Positions 40,178 to 49,406 of a stretch of 64,000 bases of DNA are shown piece by piece; within the stretch, counting starts at the first letter, position 1; every line of letters starts with the position of its first letter. The notes below the pieces were generated by a model. That model was given only the letters and a program-made list of their open reading frames with translations, was not told where the DNA came from and ran no database searches. The stretch comes from an uncultured Burkholderiales bacterium. Its GTDB lineage: Bacteria > Pseudomonadota > Gammaproteobacteria > Burkholderiales > Burkholderiaceae_C. Location of the stretch: the NCBI GenBank assembly GCA_945952065.1, contig CAMFGY010000006.1:62001-126000 (forward strand), read 5' to 3'. The translations under genes were made by a program, and so were the position numbers.

Positions 40178-41083
40178 ATGTTGATGCCTACTTCGCCAGC
40201 TCCTGTGCGCAATGCCATGACCATTGATGTGGAAGACTACTTCCAGGTCTCGGCCTTCGCACCCTATATTGATCGGGCTGATTGGGACCGTCGGGAATGC
40301 CGCGTTGAGCGCAATGTAGATCGCATTCTGGCTTTGTTGGCCGAGCATCAAACGAAAGCAACCTTCTTCACTCTGGGCTGGATTGCCGAGCGCTACCCTC
40401 ATTTGGTGAAGCGCATCGTGGCCCAAGGCCATGAGTTGGCCAGCCATGGGTTCGGACATGAGCGGGTCAGCGATCTGACGCCCGCCAGCTTCGCCGACGA
40501 CATCGTGCGAACCAAGGCCCTGCTGGAGGATTTGGGCGGGCATGAAGTGTTGGGTTATCGGGCGCCCAGCTTTTCAATAGGGCATGCCAATCTGTGGGCT
40601 TTCGACACCCTGCTTGAGGCTGGCTATCGCTACAGCTCCAGTGTCTACCCCATTCAACATGACCACTACGGCATGCCAGACTCCCCGCGCTTCGCCTATC
40701 CCGTGCGTGAAGGTTTGCTCGAAGTGCCCGTCACTACCTTGCGCATGTTCAACAAGAACTTCCCCTCCAGTGGCGGCGGCTATTTCCGTTTGCTGCCCTA
40801 CGCTTTGTCGCGCTGGATGATTCGCAAGGTCAATACGAAGGACCAAGAGTCAGCCGTCTTCTATTTCCATCCTTGGGAGATCGATGCCGAGCAACCCCGT
40901 GTACCGGGCATCGACGGTAAAACGCGCTTCAGGCATTACGTCAATATCGAGCGCACCCATGCGCGCATTGCTCACTTGCTGAAAGACTTTTCCTGGGGCC
41001 GCATGGACGAGATCTTTCTGGGTCGAAAGGCGGGGCCAAACTCGGCGCTGTCCGAGCATGCTGCAGCAACAATTTCTGCCTGA
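40178..41083 (+). CDS. Polysaccharide deacetylase, XrtA-associated
   Basis: NodB-type carbohydrate esterase of 301 residues with the C-terminal extension found in PEP-CTERM loci (TIGR03006 type). The catalytic elements visible are MTIDVEDYFQVSAFA (metal/catalytic Asp), HELASHGFGHERV (two metal His) and RAPSFSIGHANLW. It is predicted to remove N- or O-acetyl groups from the growing polysaccharide or its lipid intermediate. No signal peptide is present. It is followed by the FemAB gene with a six-base gap. Confidence 0.93.
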   Translation: MLMPTSPAPVRNAMTIDVEDYFQVSAFAPYIDRADWDRRECRVERNVDRILALLAEHQTKATFFTLGWIAERYPHLVKRIVAQGHELASHGFGHERVSDLTPASFADDIVRTKALLEDLGGHEVLGYRAPSFSIGHANLWAFDTLLEAGYRYSSSVYPIQHDHYGMPDSPRFAYPVREGLLEVPVTTLRMFNKNFPSSGGGYFRLLPYALSRWMIRKVNTKDQESAVFYFHPWEIDAEQPRVPGIDGKTRFRHYVNIERTHARIAHLLKDFSWGRMDEIFLGRKAGPNSALSEHAAATISA

Positions 41084-41089
41084 ACCCGC

Positions 41090-42136
41090 ATGACAACTGC
41101 TTTTCAGATCACGCGCCTGAGGGCGCAAGACGTCGCTTTGGCTCAACGTTGGGATGCCTTTGTCTTGGCCTGCCCGCAAGCGACCTTTTTTCATCGTGCG
41201 GGTTGGCTGCGCATGGTCGAGCAGGTGTTTGGCCATCAAGGCTTTTTCCTTTGTGCGCAGCGCCAGGGGCAGATCGAGGGCGTGCTGCCTTTGGCTCAGG
41301 TGAAGAGCCTTTTGTTCGGCCACTCCTTGGTGGCCTTGCCTTTTGCTGTGTATGGGGGCGTGGCTGCCGTCAATGAAGAAGCGGCGCATGCGCTGGAACA
41401 AGAGGCCGAGCGTATCGCGAAAGAGCTCGGAGTCGAGCATCTGGAATACCGCAATGTGCAGCCACGCCATGCCGATTGGCCGCGTCAAGATCTTTATGTG
41501 ACCTTTCGCAAAGAGATCCTGCCCGAGGAAGAAGCCAATATGTTGGCCATTCCTCGCAAGGCGCGAGCCAGTGTGCGCAAAGGCATCAAAAACCAGTTGG
41601 TCGGACATCTTGATGCGAATGTCGATCGCTTTTTTCAGCTGTATGCAGATAACACGCATCGCCATGGCACGCCCGCCATGCCCAAGCGCTACTTTGCCGC
41701 CCTGTTGGATGAGTTTGGGCCGGACGCCGAAGTGCTGACCGTGACCGATACCGCCGGCAGGCCCTTGAGTTCGGTGTTGAGTTTTTACTTTCGCGACGAG
41801 GTGCTGCCTTATTACGCTGGCGACGATGAGGACGCGCGTGATCTGGCCGCCAATGACTTCAAGTACTGGGACTTGATGCGGCGAGCCTGCGCCCGGGGCT
41901 GCAAGGTGTTTGACTACGGTCGCAGCAAGCAGGGCACAGGCTCCTATGCATTCAAGAAGAACTGGGGCTTTGAGCCGACCCCCTTGCATTACGAGTACCG
42001 CCTGTACAAGCGTGACGCCGTGCCCCAGAACAATCCGTCTAACGCCAAATATCAGCTGATGATCAAAACTTGGCGGCGCTTGCCGCGTGGCTTTGTCAAT
42101 TGGCTGGGGCCCTTCATCGTGCGTAACCTGGGCTGA
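41090..42136 (+). CDS. FemAB-family protein, XrtA-associated
   Basis: GNAT-fold protein of the FemAB/FmhB superfamily in the PEP-CTERM version (TIGR03019 type), 348 residues. In peptidoglycan systems FemAB adds amino acids from aminoacyl-tRNA; here an aminoacyl or acyl transfer to a glycan or lipid intermediate is probable but unproven. Visible features are FFHRAGWLRMVEQVFGHQ near the N-terminus and FKYWDLMRRACARGCKVFDYGRSKQGTGSYAFKKNW in the C-terminal half. It lies between the deacetylase and a glycosyltransferase. Confidence 0.92.
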   Translation: MTTAFQITRLRAQDVALAQRWDAFVLACPQATFFHRAGWLRMVEQVFGHQGFFLCAQRQGQIEGVLPLAQVKSLLFGHSLVALPFAVYGGVAAVNEEAAHALEQEAERIAKELGVEHLEYRNVQPRHADWPRQDLYVTFRKEILPEEEANMLAIPRKARASVRKGIKNQLVGHLDANVDRFFQLYADNTHRHGTPAMPKRYFAALLDEFGPDAEVLTVTDTAGRPLSSVLSFYFRDEVLPYYAGDDEDARDLAANDFKYWDLMRRACARGCKVFDYGRSKQGTGSYAFKKNWGFEPTPLHYEYRLYKRDAVPQNNPSNAKYQLMIKTWRRLPRGFVNWLGPFIVRNLG

Positions 42137-42141
42137 ACGGC

Positions 42142-43359
42142 GTGGCCAATATTCTCTATTTGGTACATCGTCTGCCTTACCCGCCCAACAAAGGCGACAA
42201 GGTCAGGTCGTTCCATTTGCTCAAGCATCTTGCGGCCCGGCATCGGGTCTTCTTGGGGACGTTTGTCGATGACCCTGAAGACCTTCAATACCTGGATACC
42301 GTTCGCCGCTACTGCGCCGATATGCATGTGGTGAAAATCGACCCACGACGGTCCAAGTTGGCGTCGCTGCGGGGCTTGCTCTCAGGTGAAGCACTGAGTT
42401 TGCCGTTTTATCGCGATGCAAGCATGCAGGCTTGGGTGAACAAGCTGGTGCAGACTGAAAATTTGTCTGCCTCGGTGGTGTTTTCTTCGCCCGTGGCTCA
42501 GTACGCGATGCAATGTCCCCAAGTGCCCATGTTGGTGGACTTTGTCGATCTGGATTCGGCCAAATGGACGGACTATGCGCCCAACCATGTCTGGCCGCTG
42601 TCTTGGCTTTACCGCCGCGAAGGCCGCACCCTGCTGGCCTTTGAGCAAGAGGTGGCGGCGAAGGCGCGTGCATCTTTTTTTGTGACCGACAAAGAAGTGG
42701 CTTTGTTTCACGCGCGCTCACCAGGTCTTCAGGCCAAGGTGCATGCCTTGTGCAATGGCGTGGACGCCGAGTTCTTCTCGCCAGAGGCGGGTCGCACTTC
42801 GCCATTCCCAGCGCAGCAAATGCCGCTTGTTTTCACTGGCGCCATGGACTATTGGCCCAATATCGATGCCGTGACCTGGTTCGTCCAAGACATCTTGCCT
42901 GAGTTGCGTAAGCAATGGCCAAGCCTTCATTTCTATATCGTCGGTCGCAGCCCAACAGCGGCTGTACAGGCGTTGGCCGGCGAGGGCGTGACGGTCACCG
43001 GCACGGTGCCCGATGTTCGGCCCTATCTCCAACATGCCGCGGTGGTGGTGGCGCCCTTGCGCTTGGCGCGTGGTATTCAAAACAAGATTCTTGAAGCGAT
43101 GGCCATGGGCCGGCCGGTCGTTGCAGCGAGCAGTTGCGTGCAAGCCATTGACGCCAAAGTCGGGCAGGACTTGCTGCAAGCCCAGGCGAGCGAAGACTAT
43201 GTGCGTGAAGTGAGTGCCTTGTTGGCCTCGGTTGAGCGGGCAGAGCAAATCGGGGCGGCGGGTCGCGCCTGCGTTTTGGCCAATTACAGCTGGGATGCCC
43301 ACTTGGCGGGGATCGATCAGTACTTGGCCGAAATCCCGGCGAGCGAGGTATCGCCATGA
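42142..43359 (+). CDS. GT4 glycosyltransferase, XrtA-associated (stp1 type)
   Basis: GT-B glycosyltransferase of 405 residues similar to the TIGR03087-type protein of exosortase A loci. It opens ILYLVHRLPYPPNKGDKVRSFHLLKHLA and has FTGAMDYWPNIDAVTWFVQDILP at the start of the C-terminal domain, and PLRLARGIQNKILEAMAMGRPVVA for donor binding. The start is GTG, five bases after the FemAB stop. Its end overlaps xrtA by 4 bases, so translation is coupled to the exosortase. Confidence 0.92.
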   Translation: MANILYLVHRLPYPPNKGDKVRSFHLLKHLAARHRVFLGTFVDDPEDLQYLDTVRRYCADMHVVKIDPRRSKLASLRGLLSGEALSLPFYRDASMQAWVNKLVQTENLSASVVFSSPVAQYAMQCPQVPMLVDFVDLDSAKWTDYAPNHVWPLSWLYRREGRTLLAFEQEVAAKARASFFVTDKEVALFHARSPGLQAKVHALCNGVDAEFFSPEAGRTSPFPAQQMPLVFTGAMDYWPNIDAVTWFVQDILPELRKQWPSLHFYIVGRSPTAAVQALAGEGVTVTGTVPDVRPYLQHAAVVVAPLRLARGIQNKILEAMAMGRPVVAASSCVQAIDAKVGQDLLQAQASEDYVREVSALLASVERAEQIGAAGRACVLANYSWDAHLAGIDQYLAEIPASEVSP

Positions 43360-44954
43360 GAGGCTGGACGTCTTTGTCACCGGCATGGCGCCAAGCGCTG
43401 CCTGCGTTGGCATTTGCTCTGTTGGCCGTTTTGCTGCTTTATCGCGAAACCGCCGTGGCCATGGTGATGATTTGGCATCGGTCCGAAACCTATGCCCACG
43501 CATTTGTGGTTCCGCCCATTGCCATGTGGTTGATATGGCGAAAGCGAGACCTGCTCTTCGCTTTGAGCCCCAAACCTTCACTGTGGTTTGCCGCCCCTGT
43601 GCTGGGCTTTGTCGCGCTTTGGTTTTTGGGTGAACTGGTGTCGGCCAACTCGATCACGCAGTTGGCTCTGGTGGGCATGCTTGTTTTTGTGGTGCCCACG
43701 GTGCTGGGTTGGCCGCTCGCGCGTGTCATTGCTTTTCCATTGGGCTTCTTGTTCTTTGCTGTGCCCATTGGCGAATTCATGACGCCATACTTGATGGAGT
43801 GGACGGCAGATTTCACGGTGACGGCCTTGCGAATCAGCGGAATTCCGGTGTATCGCGAAGGGCAGGACTTTGTGATACCGAGCGGCAACTGGTCTGTGGT
43901 GGAGGCCTGCAGCGGTATTCGCTATTTGATGGCCTCGGTCATGGTGGGCACCTTGTTTGCCTACCTGAACTTCCACTCTTTGAAAAAGCGCTGGGTCTTT
44001 GTTGCTGTTTCTTTTTTGTTGCCCGTGTTGGCGAACTGGTTTCGCGCCTACTTCATCGTGATGTTGGGCCATTACTCGGGCAATAAGCTGGCGGTTGGGG
44101 CTGACCACTTGGTCTACGGTTGGGTCTTCTTCGGCATCATCATGCTGGCCATGTTCATGGTTGGTGCGCGGTGGAGCGATCCTGAACCCGAGAGTGAAGC
44201 GATTGTCCGCACACCGGCCGCTGAGTCCTTGCCTCTGCTTGCGCAGGCCTGGCCCATCTTGGCTCTTTTGAGTTTGCTGGGCTTGGCCCCTGTCGCTTTG
44301 CAGCAATTGGATGCGCGCAATGGCAAAGCACCTGTTCAGCTGAGCCTGCCTGATCTGGCTCGGCAGGGCTGGGAACTCGAATCCGCGGTGAATCCCCCTT
44401 GGCTGCCTAGCTACTCGAATGCATCGGCCGATTTGCAAGCCAGCTGGCGCAAGATTGGTGCGGATGGAAAGCCACGCCAAGTCGCGCTTTACGTGGCCTA
44501 CTACCGCGACCAGAGTTATTCAAGCAAGTTGATCAGTTCGAACAATGAATTGACGCGCTCACAAGACCGAGACTGGGTTTCGGTCAAGCAAGGTCGTGGC
44601 GAATTGGCGCTTCAAGAGATGACCTTGCCTCTGCGCTGGGCCGAACTGCGAGGACATGGTCCTGTGTTGGGCTCGGCGGACCTCGGCTTCGAACCCCGAC
44701 TGACCGTGAAGTATCTGTTTTGGGTCGATGGTCAGTTGACGAGCAGTGATGCCAAAGCCAAGTTGTATGGCGCATTCAAGCAGCTGAAGGGCCGCGGTGA
44801 CGACGCTGCAGCGGTTTTTGTGTCTGCTGTGCAAGCCCAGGAGGGCGAGACCGAGGCGATCTTGGATGAATTCTTACGCGATAACTGGGCTGATTTGGCA
44901 AAGATGCTGAGCGAGGCACGCGAATCAGCGCATAACGGGCTTGCTGCTCGGTGA
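43356..44954 (+). CDS. xrtA: Exosortase A with fused EpsI domain
   Basis: Polytopic inner-membrane cysteine protease/transpeptidase that processes PEP-CTERM proteins. 532 residues. About eight membrane helices precede residue 280; the catalytic residues are Cys185 (VVEACSGIRY), Arg230 (NWFRAYFIV) and His251 (GADHLVYGWVFF). The last ~240 residues form the periplasmic EpsI-type domain (LARQGWELESAVNPPWLPSY ...), as usual for type A. Its known partner set is present here, including one substrate with VPEP at 30690-30700. It overlaps the preceding glycosyltransferase gene by 4 bases. Confidence 0.97.
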   Translation: MRGWTSLSPAWRQALPALAFALLAVLLLYRETAVAMVMIWHRSETYAHAFVVPPIAMWLIWRKRDLLFALSPKPSLWFAAPVLGFVALWFLGELVSANSITQLALVGMLVFVVPTVLGWPLARVIAFPLGFLFFAVPIGEFMTPYLMEWTADFTVTALRISGIPVYREGQDFVIPSGNWSVVEACSGIRYLMASVMVGTLFAYLNFHSLKKRWVFVAVSFLLPVLANWFRAYFIVMLGHYSGNKLAVGADHLVYGWVFFGIIMLAMFMVGARWSDPEPESEAIVRTPAAESLPLLAQAWPILALLSLLGLAPVALQQLDARNGKAPVQLSLPDLARQGWELESAVNPPWLPSYSNASADLQASWRKIGADGKPRQVALYVAYYRDQSYSSKLISSNNELTRSQDRDWVSVKQGRGELALQEMTLPLRWAELRGHGPVLGSADLGFEPRLTVKYLFWVDGQLTSSDAKAKLYGAFKQLKGRGDDAAAVFVSAVQAQEGETEAILDEFLRDNWADLAKMLSEARESAHNGLAAR

Positions 44955-45002
44955 AAATCGCGGCCTCCTACTTGTTTGACTCTGTTGGAACTCAAAACCG
45001 CC

Positions 45003-46208
45003 ATGCTTCCTGATAACCGTCCTTTGGTGCTCCATGTGGTGTACCGCTTTGACACGGGCGGACTGGAGAATGGCGTCGTCAATTTGATCAACCACATGCC
45101 GGCGCATGCCTACCGTCATGCGGTCTTGGCTTTGACCGAAGTGACCGACTTTCGTCATCGCATTCAACGAGACGATGTGACTTGCATCGCCATGAACAAG
45201 CCTCCGGGTCAGGGCGTTTGGTTGTTTCCCCGGCTGTACAAGCTTTTCAAACAGTTGCGCCCGGCCATTGTGCATACCCGCAACCTGGCGGCATTGGAGG
45301 TCCAGCTGCCGGCATGGGCTGCGGGCGTGCCGGTGCGAATCCACGGTGAACATGGGCGCGATGTCGGTGATTTGGACGGCTCCAACAGGAAGCTGCAACG
45401 CGTCAGGCGGATGTATCGGCCTTTCGTCCATCACTATGTGGCCTTGTCTCAGGATTTGGCGGCCTATTTGCAAAATGCGGTGCATGTGACTCCTGCACGC
45501 ATGACGCTGGCCTGCAATGGGGTCAACACCCAGCGCTTTTTCCCTTCGGGCGAGCAAGCCTCGCGATTGGCCGGATGTCCCTTTGACCCCAACGTCCATA
45601 CCTTGCTTGGGACAGTGGGACGCATGGCCCATGTGAAAGACCAACTGACGCTGGCCAAAGCCTTTGTCTTGGCTCTACAGCAAGCCCCCGAGCTCCGGCA
45701 GTTTTTGCGGCTGGTGATGGTGGGAGAGGGGCCTTTGCGTGCTGAGGCTCAAGCTTTGCTGGATGCCTCGGCCTGTGCCGACTTGGCCTGGTTGCCGGGC
45801 GAACGCCAGGACGTGCCCGAGATCATGCGGGCCTTGCATATCTACGTCTTGCCCTCGCTGGCCGAGGGCATTTCGAACACGATTCTTGAAGCGATGGCGA
45901 GTGGTTTGCCTGTGCTGGCTACCGATGTGGGCGGCAATGCCGAGTTGGTGCTTGCGCAAGAGACGGGGCTGTTGGTGCCTGCGGCCGAGCCTCATTTGAT
46001 GGCGCAGGCGATCATCCAATTGGCCCGCAACCCTGGTTTGGCAAGGACAATGGGCGCGGCCGGCAAGTCGCGAGTGGATGAGCACTTCAGCTTGCCGGCC
46101 ATGATCAAGACCTACCAAGACCTTTACGACCAACAATTGCGCTTGCATTCGCCTCGGCCTGTGCCGATGCCGCGAGGCGCAGCGAAATCAAACCAAGGCA
46201 AACACTGA
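45003..46208 (+). CDS. GT4 glycosyltransferase, XrtA-associated (stp2 type)
   Basis: GT-B glycosyltransferase of 401 residues from the ATG at 45003, resembling TIGR03088-type proteins. It shows VLHVVYRFDTGGLENGVVNLINHMP, the core VGEGPLRAEAQALLDAS, and donor-site GISNTILEAMASGLPVLATDVGGNAELV. The ORF track begins at a TTG nine codons earlier. The gene follows xrtA by 48 bases and precedes the amidotransferase gene by 4 bases. Confidence 0.92.
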   Translation: MLPDNRPLVLHVVYRFDTGGLENGVVNLINHMPAHAYRHAVLALTEVTDFRHRIQRDDVTCIAMNKPPGQGVWLFPRLYKLFKQLRPAIVHTRNLAALEVQLPAWAAGVPVRIHGEHGRDVGDLDGSNRKLQRVRRMYRPFVHHYVALSQDLAAYLQNAVHVTPARMTLACNGVNTQRFFPSGEQASRLAGCPFDPNVHTLLGTVGRMAHVKDQLTLAKAFVLALQQAPELRQFLRLVMVGEGPLRAEAQALLDASACADLAWLPGERQDVPEIMRALHIYVLPSLAEGISNTILEAMASGLPVLATDVGGNAELVLAQETGLLVPAAEPHLMAQAIIQLARNPGLARTMGAAGKSRVDEHFSLPAMIKTYQDLYDQQLRLHSPRPVPMPRGAAKSNQGKH

Positions 46209-46212
46209 CGCT

Positions 46213-48177
46213 ATGTGCGGAATCACTGGAATCTTTGACACGCGAGGGCAGCGTGAGTTGTCGCGTGAAGTTCTTCAGCGCATGAATGACTCCCAGCTGC
46301 ATCGCGGGCCCGATGAGGGCAGCCTGCATCTGGAGCCCGGTGTGGGCCTGGGCCATCGTCGTTTGTCCATCATTGACATTGCCACGGGTCAGCAGCCCTT
46401 GTTTAACGAAGACCATTCCGTGGTCATCGTGTTCAACGGTGAGATCTACAACTTTCAGTCCCTGGTGCCTGAGTTGGAGGCCTTGGGCCATGTGTTTCGG
46501 ACCAAGAGCGATACCGAGGTCATCGTTCATGCCTGGGAAGCTTGGGGTGAGGACTGTGTGAAGCGCCTTCGCGGCATGTTTGCCTTTGCGCTGTGGGACC
46601 GCAATCGGCAGGTCTTTTTCATGGCGCGAGACCGCTTAGGCGTCAAACCCATGTACTGGTCATTGCTGGACGACGGCATGCTGCTTTTTGGCTCGGAGCT
46701 GAAGTCCTTGTTGACCCATGGCGGAATGAAGCGCGAGATCGACCCATGCGCGGTTGAAGAGTACTTTGCTCTGGGCTATGTGGCCGAGCCGCGCTGCATC
46801 TTCAAGCAAGCGCAAAAGCTGGCGCCCGGACACAGCCTGCTGATTCGCCGCGGTCAGCCCATCCCTCAGCCCAAGCAGTTCTGGGATGTGCGTTTCTCGC
46901 TCGACAACCCGATCAGCGAAGCCGATGCGTGCGCCGAGTTGCAGCAGCGTTTGAAGGAATCGGTGCGCCTGCGCATGATCGCCGAGGTGCCGCTGGGCGC
47001 ATTCTTGTCTGGCGGCGTCGATTCCAGCGCGGTGGTGGCGGTCATGGCAGGCATGTCCGAGGGCCCGGTCAACACCTGTTCAATCGGTTTTGACGACCCG
47101 TCCTTCAATGAGTCGGCGTTCGCGCAGACCGTGGCTGATCGCTACAAAACCAACCATCGCCTCGAAATCGTCAAGAGCGATGACTTCGATTTGATCGATA
47201 TGTTGGCACGCTTGTACGACGAGCCCTATGCCGACAGCTCGGCCATTCCGACCTACCGTGTTTGCCAATTGGCGCGCAAGCATGTGACGGTGGCTTTGTC
47301 CGGCGACGGCGGCGATGAAAGCTTTGGCGGCTACCGGCGCTATCGCATGCACTTGATGGAAGAGCGCATGCGCTCCTCGCTGCCCGAATCCGTGCGCAAG
47401 CCGATTTTTGGCACCTTGGGCCGCCTGTATCCCAAGGCCGACTGGGCGCCACGCGTCTTCCGCGCCAAGACCACGTTTGAAGGCATGGCGCGCAGCTCGG
47501 TGGAGGCCTATTTCCACTCGGTGTCGATTCTGCGGGGCCCGATGCGCGAGCAGTTGTTCAGTGCTCAGTTCAAGTCCCAGTTGGCGGGTTATGGTGCGCA
47601 GCAGGTGTTTGACCAGCATGCGGCTCAGGCGCAAACCGATGACCCCCTGGCCTTGATTCAGTATCTGGATTTGAAGACCTATTTGGTCGGCGACATCAAC
47701 ACCAAGGTGGATCGTGCCAGCATGGCCCATTCACTCGAAGTGCGTGAGCCCTTGATGGACCATGAGTTGGTGGAGTGGCTGGCCACCTTGCCGTCCAATC
47801 TCAAAGTCAAGGGCCAAGAGGGCAAGTACTTGTTGAAGAAGGCCATGGAGCCCATGCTTTCTGACGATATTTTGTACCGCCCCAAGATGGGCTTTTCGGT
47901 GCCGCTGGCGCGCTGGTTCCGTGGGCCGCTCAAGCAGCGGGTGCGTGACGCCATCTTGGGGGAACGGCTGGCGTCGACGGGCTGGTTCAATCCCACCTAT
48001 TTGCGTCACTTGGTGGATGCGCATCAAAGTGGCGCCAGCGATTACAGCGCGCCGATTTGGACACTGTTGATGTTTGAGGCCTTCTTGCGTCAGGTGGTGG
48101 ATGCGGGCGACAGCTCGGTGTCGATCTTGGCGCCTCAAGCGGCTGCGCCGACGATGGAACAGGCGGTGGCGCCATGA
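46213..48177 (+). CDS. Asparagine synthase-like amidotransferase, XrtA-associated
   Basis: Glutamine-dependent amidotransferase of the AsnB family, PEP-CTERM type (TIGR03108), 654 residues. The N-terminal class II glutaminase starts MCGITGIFDTRG with catalytic Cys2 after removal of Met. The synthetase domain has the pyrophosphate loop LSGGVDSSAVVAV and SGDGGDESFGGYRRY. It probably amidates a carboxylate on a uronic acid or aminoacyl group of the polysaccharide rather than making asparagine. The ATG of the next gene overlaps its stop (ATGA). Confidence 0.93.
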   Translation: MCGITGIFDTRGQRELSREVLQRMNDSQLHRGPDEGSLHLEPGVGLGHRRLSIIDIATGQQPLFNEDHSVVIVFNGEIYNFQSLVPELEALGHVFRTKSDTEVIVHAWEAWGEDCVKRLRGMFAFALWDRNRQVFFMARDRLGVKPMYWSLLDDGMLLFGSELKSLLTHGGMKREIDPCAVEEYFALGYVAEPRCIFKQAQKLAPGHSLLIRRGQPIPQPKQFWDVRFSLDNPISEADACAELQQRLKESVRLRMIAEVPLGAFLSGGVDSSAVVAVMAGMSEGPVNTCSIGFDDPSFNESAFAQTVADRYKTNHRLEIVKSDDFDLIDMLARLYDEPYADSSAIPTYRVCQLARKHVTVALSGDGGDESFGGYRRYRMHLMEERMRSSLPESVRKPIFGTLGRLYPKADWAPRVFRAKTTFEGMARSSVEAYFHSVSILRGPMREQLFSAQFKSQLAGYGAQQVFDQHAAQAQTDDPLALIQYLDLKTYLVGDINTKVDRASMAHSLEVREPLMDHELVEWLATLPSNLKVKGQEGKYLLKKAMEPMLSDDILYRPKMGFSVPLARWFRGPLKQRVRDAILGERLASTGWFNPTYLRHLVDAHQSGASDYSAPIWTLLMFEAFLRQVVDAGDSSVSILAPQAAAPTMEQAVAP

Positions 48178-49406
48178 GTGTGCGGGTTCTCCATGTGCTG
48201 GATCACTCCATCCCCTTGCACAGCGGCTACACCTTTCGGACCTTGTCCCTGTTGCGGGAGCAGCGCAAACTGGGTTGGGAAACGCATCACCTGACCAGCC
48301 CCAAGCATGGCGACGGCCTCGCGGCAAAGGACAAGACCGACGATCTTGAGCAAACTGTCGATGGCTGGCACTTCCATCGCACACCAGTTCCTGTGGGCAA
48401 AAAAACGCTGCCGGGTTTGGGTGAGATGCGCTTGATGAAGCAACTCGAGGCGCGCTTGCAAACGGTGGCCGAGCAATTGCGCCCGCAGATCATCCACGCG
48501 CACTCTCCGGTCTTGAACGTATTGCCTGCATTGAAAGTCGGGCGCCGCTTGGGCATTCCGGTGGTCTATGAAGTCCGGGCATTTTGGGAGGACGCTGCCG
48601 TTGACCACGGGACCACCCATGAAGGCAGTCTGCGCTACCGCATGACGCGGGCCATGGAAACCCATGCACTCAAGCGCGTCGACCATGTGTTCACCATTTG
48701 CGAGGGCTTGCGCAAGGACATCGTGGCGCGCGGCATCGCCGCCGACAAAGTGACGGTGATTCCCAACGCCGTGGATATAGATTCCTTTGAGCCAGGCGGA
48801 CAGGCAGATCTCACCTTGAAGGCTCAGCTGGGTCTGAGTGATTGCACCGTCTTGGGGTTTATCGGCTCGTTTTATGCCTACGAGGGATTGGACCTCTTGC
48901 TGGATGCATTGCCGCAAATTCTGGCGCAGCGCCCGGATGTGCGTGTCTTGCTGGTGGGCGGTGGCCCGCAGGATGCCGCTTTGAAGGCGCAAGCGGCCCG
49001 CCTGGGTGTGCAAGACAAAGTGATCTTCACCGGCCGAGTGCCGCACGCTGAAGTGACGCGTTACTACGACTTGGTGGACGTGTTGGTCTACCCGCGGCAC
49101 TCCATGCGTCTGACCGAGTTGGTGACCCCACTCAAGCCGCTGGAGGCCATGGCGCAAGGGCGTGTGTTGGTGGCCTCGGATGTGGGCGGCCATCATGAGT
49201 TGATTCGTGACGGGCAAACCGGCTATTTGTTCAAAGCGGACTCGGTGAAGTCTTTGGAGCAGGTCGTCTTGCGTGTACTGGGTGAGAGTCAGCAATGGGC
49301 CGACATTCGGACCCAAGGGCGCCACTTTGTGGAGACCGAGCGTAACTGGGCGGCCAGTGTGGCCAACTATGTTCAGCCCTATACACGGCTGTTGGCTGGG
49401 CGGTGA
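48174..49406 (+). CDS. GT4 glycosyltransferase, XrtA-associated (stp3 type)
   Basis: GT-B glycosyltransferase of 410 residues resembling the TIGR04063-type protein of PEP-CTERM loci. It opens VRVLHVLDHSIPLHSGYTFRTLSLLREQRKLGWETHHLTSP, with GSFYAYEGLDLLLDALPQIL and RHSMRLTELVTPLKPLEAMAQGRVLVASDVGGHHEL downstream. It overlaps both neighbours by one to four bases, which indicates a translationally coupled run from the amidotransferase through the next glycosyltransferase. Confidence 0.92.
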   Translation: MSVRVLHVLDHSIPLHSGYTFRTLSLLREQRKLGWETHHLTSPKHGDGLAAKDKTDDLEQTVDGWHFHRTPVPVGKKTLPGLGEMRLMKQLEARLQTVAEQLRPQIIHAHSPVLNVLPALKVGRRLGIPVVYEVRAFWEDAAVDHGTTHEGSLRYRMTRAMETHALKRVDHVFTICEGLRKDIVARGIAADKVTVIPNAVDIDSFEPGGQADLTLKAQLGLSDCTVLGFIGSFYAYEGLDLLLDALPQILAQRPDVRVLLVGGGPQDAALKAQAARLGVQDKVIFTGRVPHAEVTRYYDLVDVLVYPRHSMRLTELVTPLKPLEAMAQGRVLVASDVGGHHELIRDGQTGYLFKADSVKSLEQVVLRVLGESQQWADIRTQGRHFVETERNWAASVANYVQPYTRLLAGR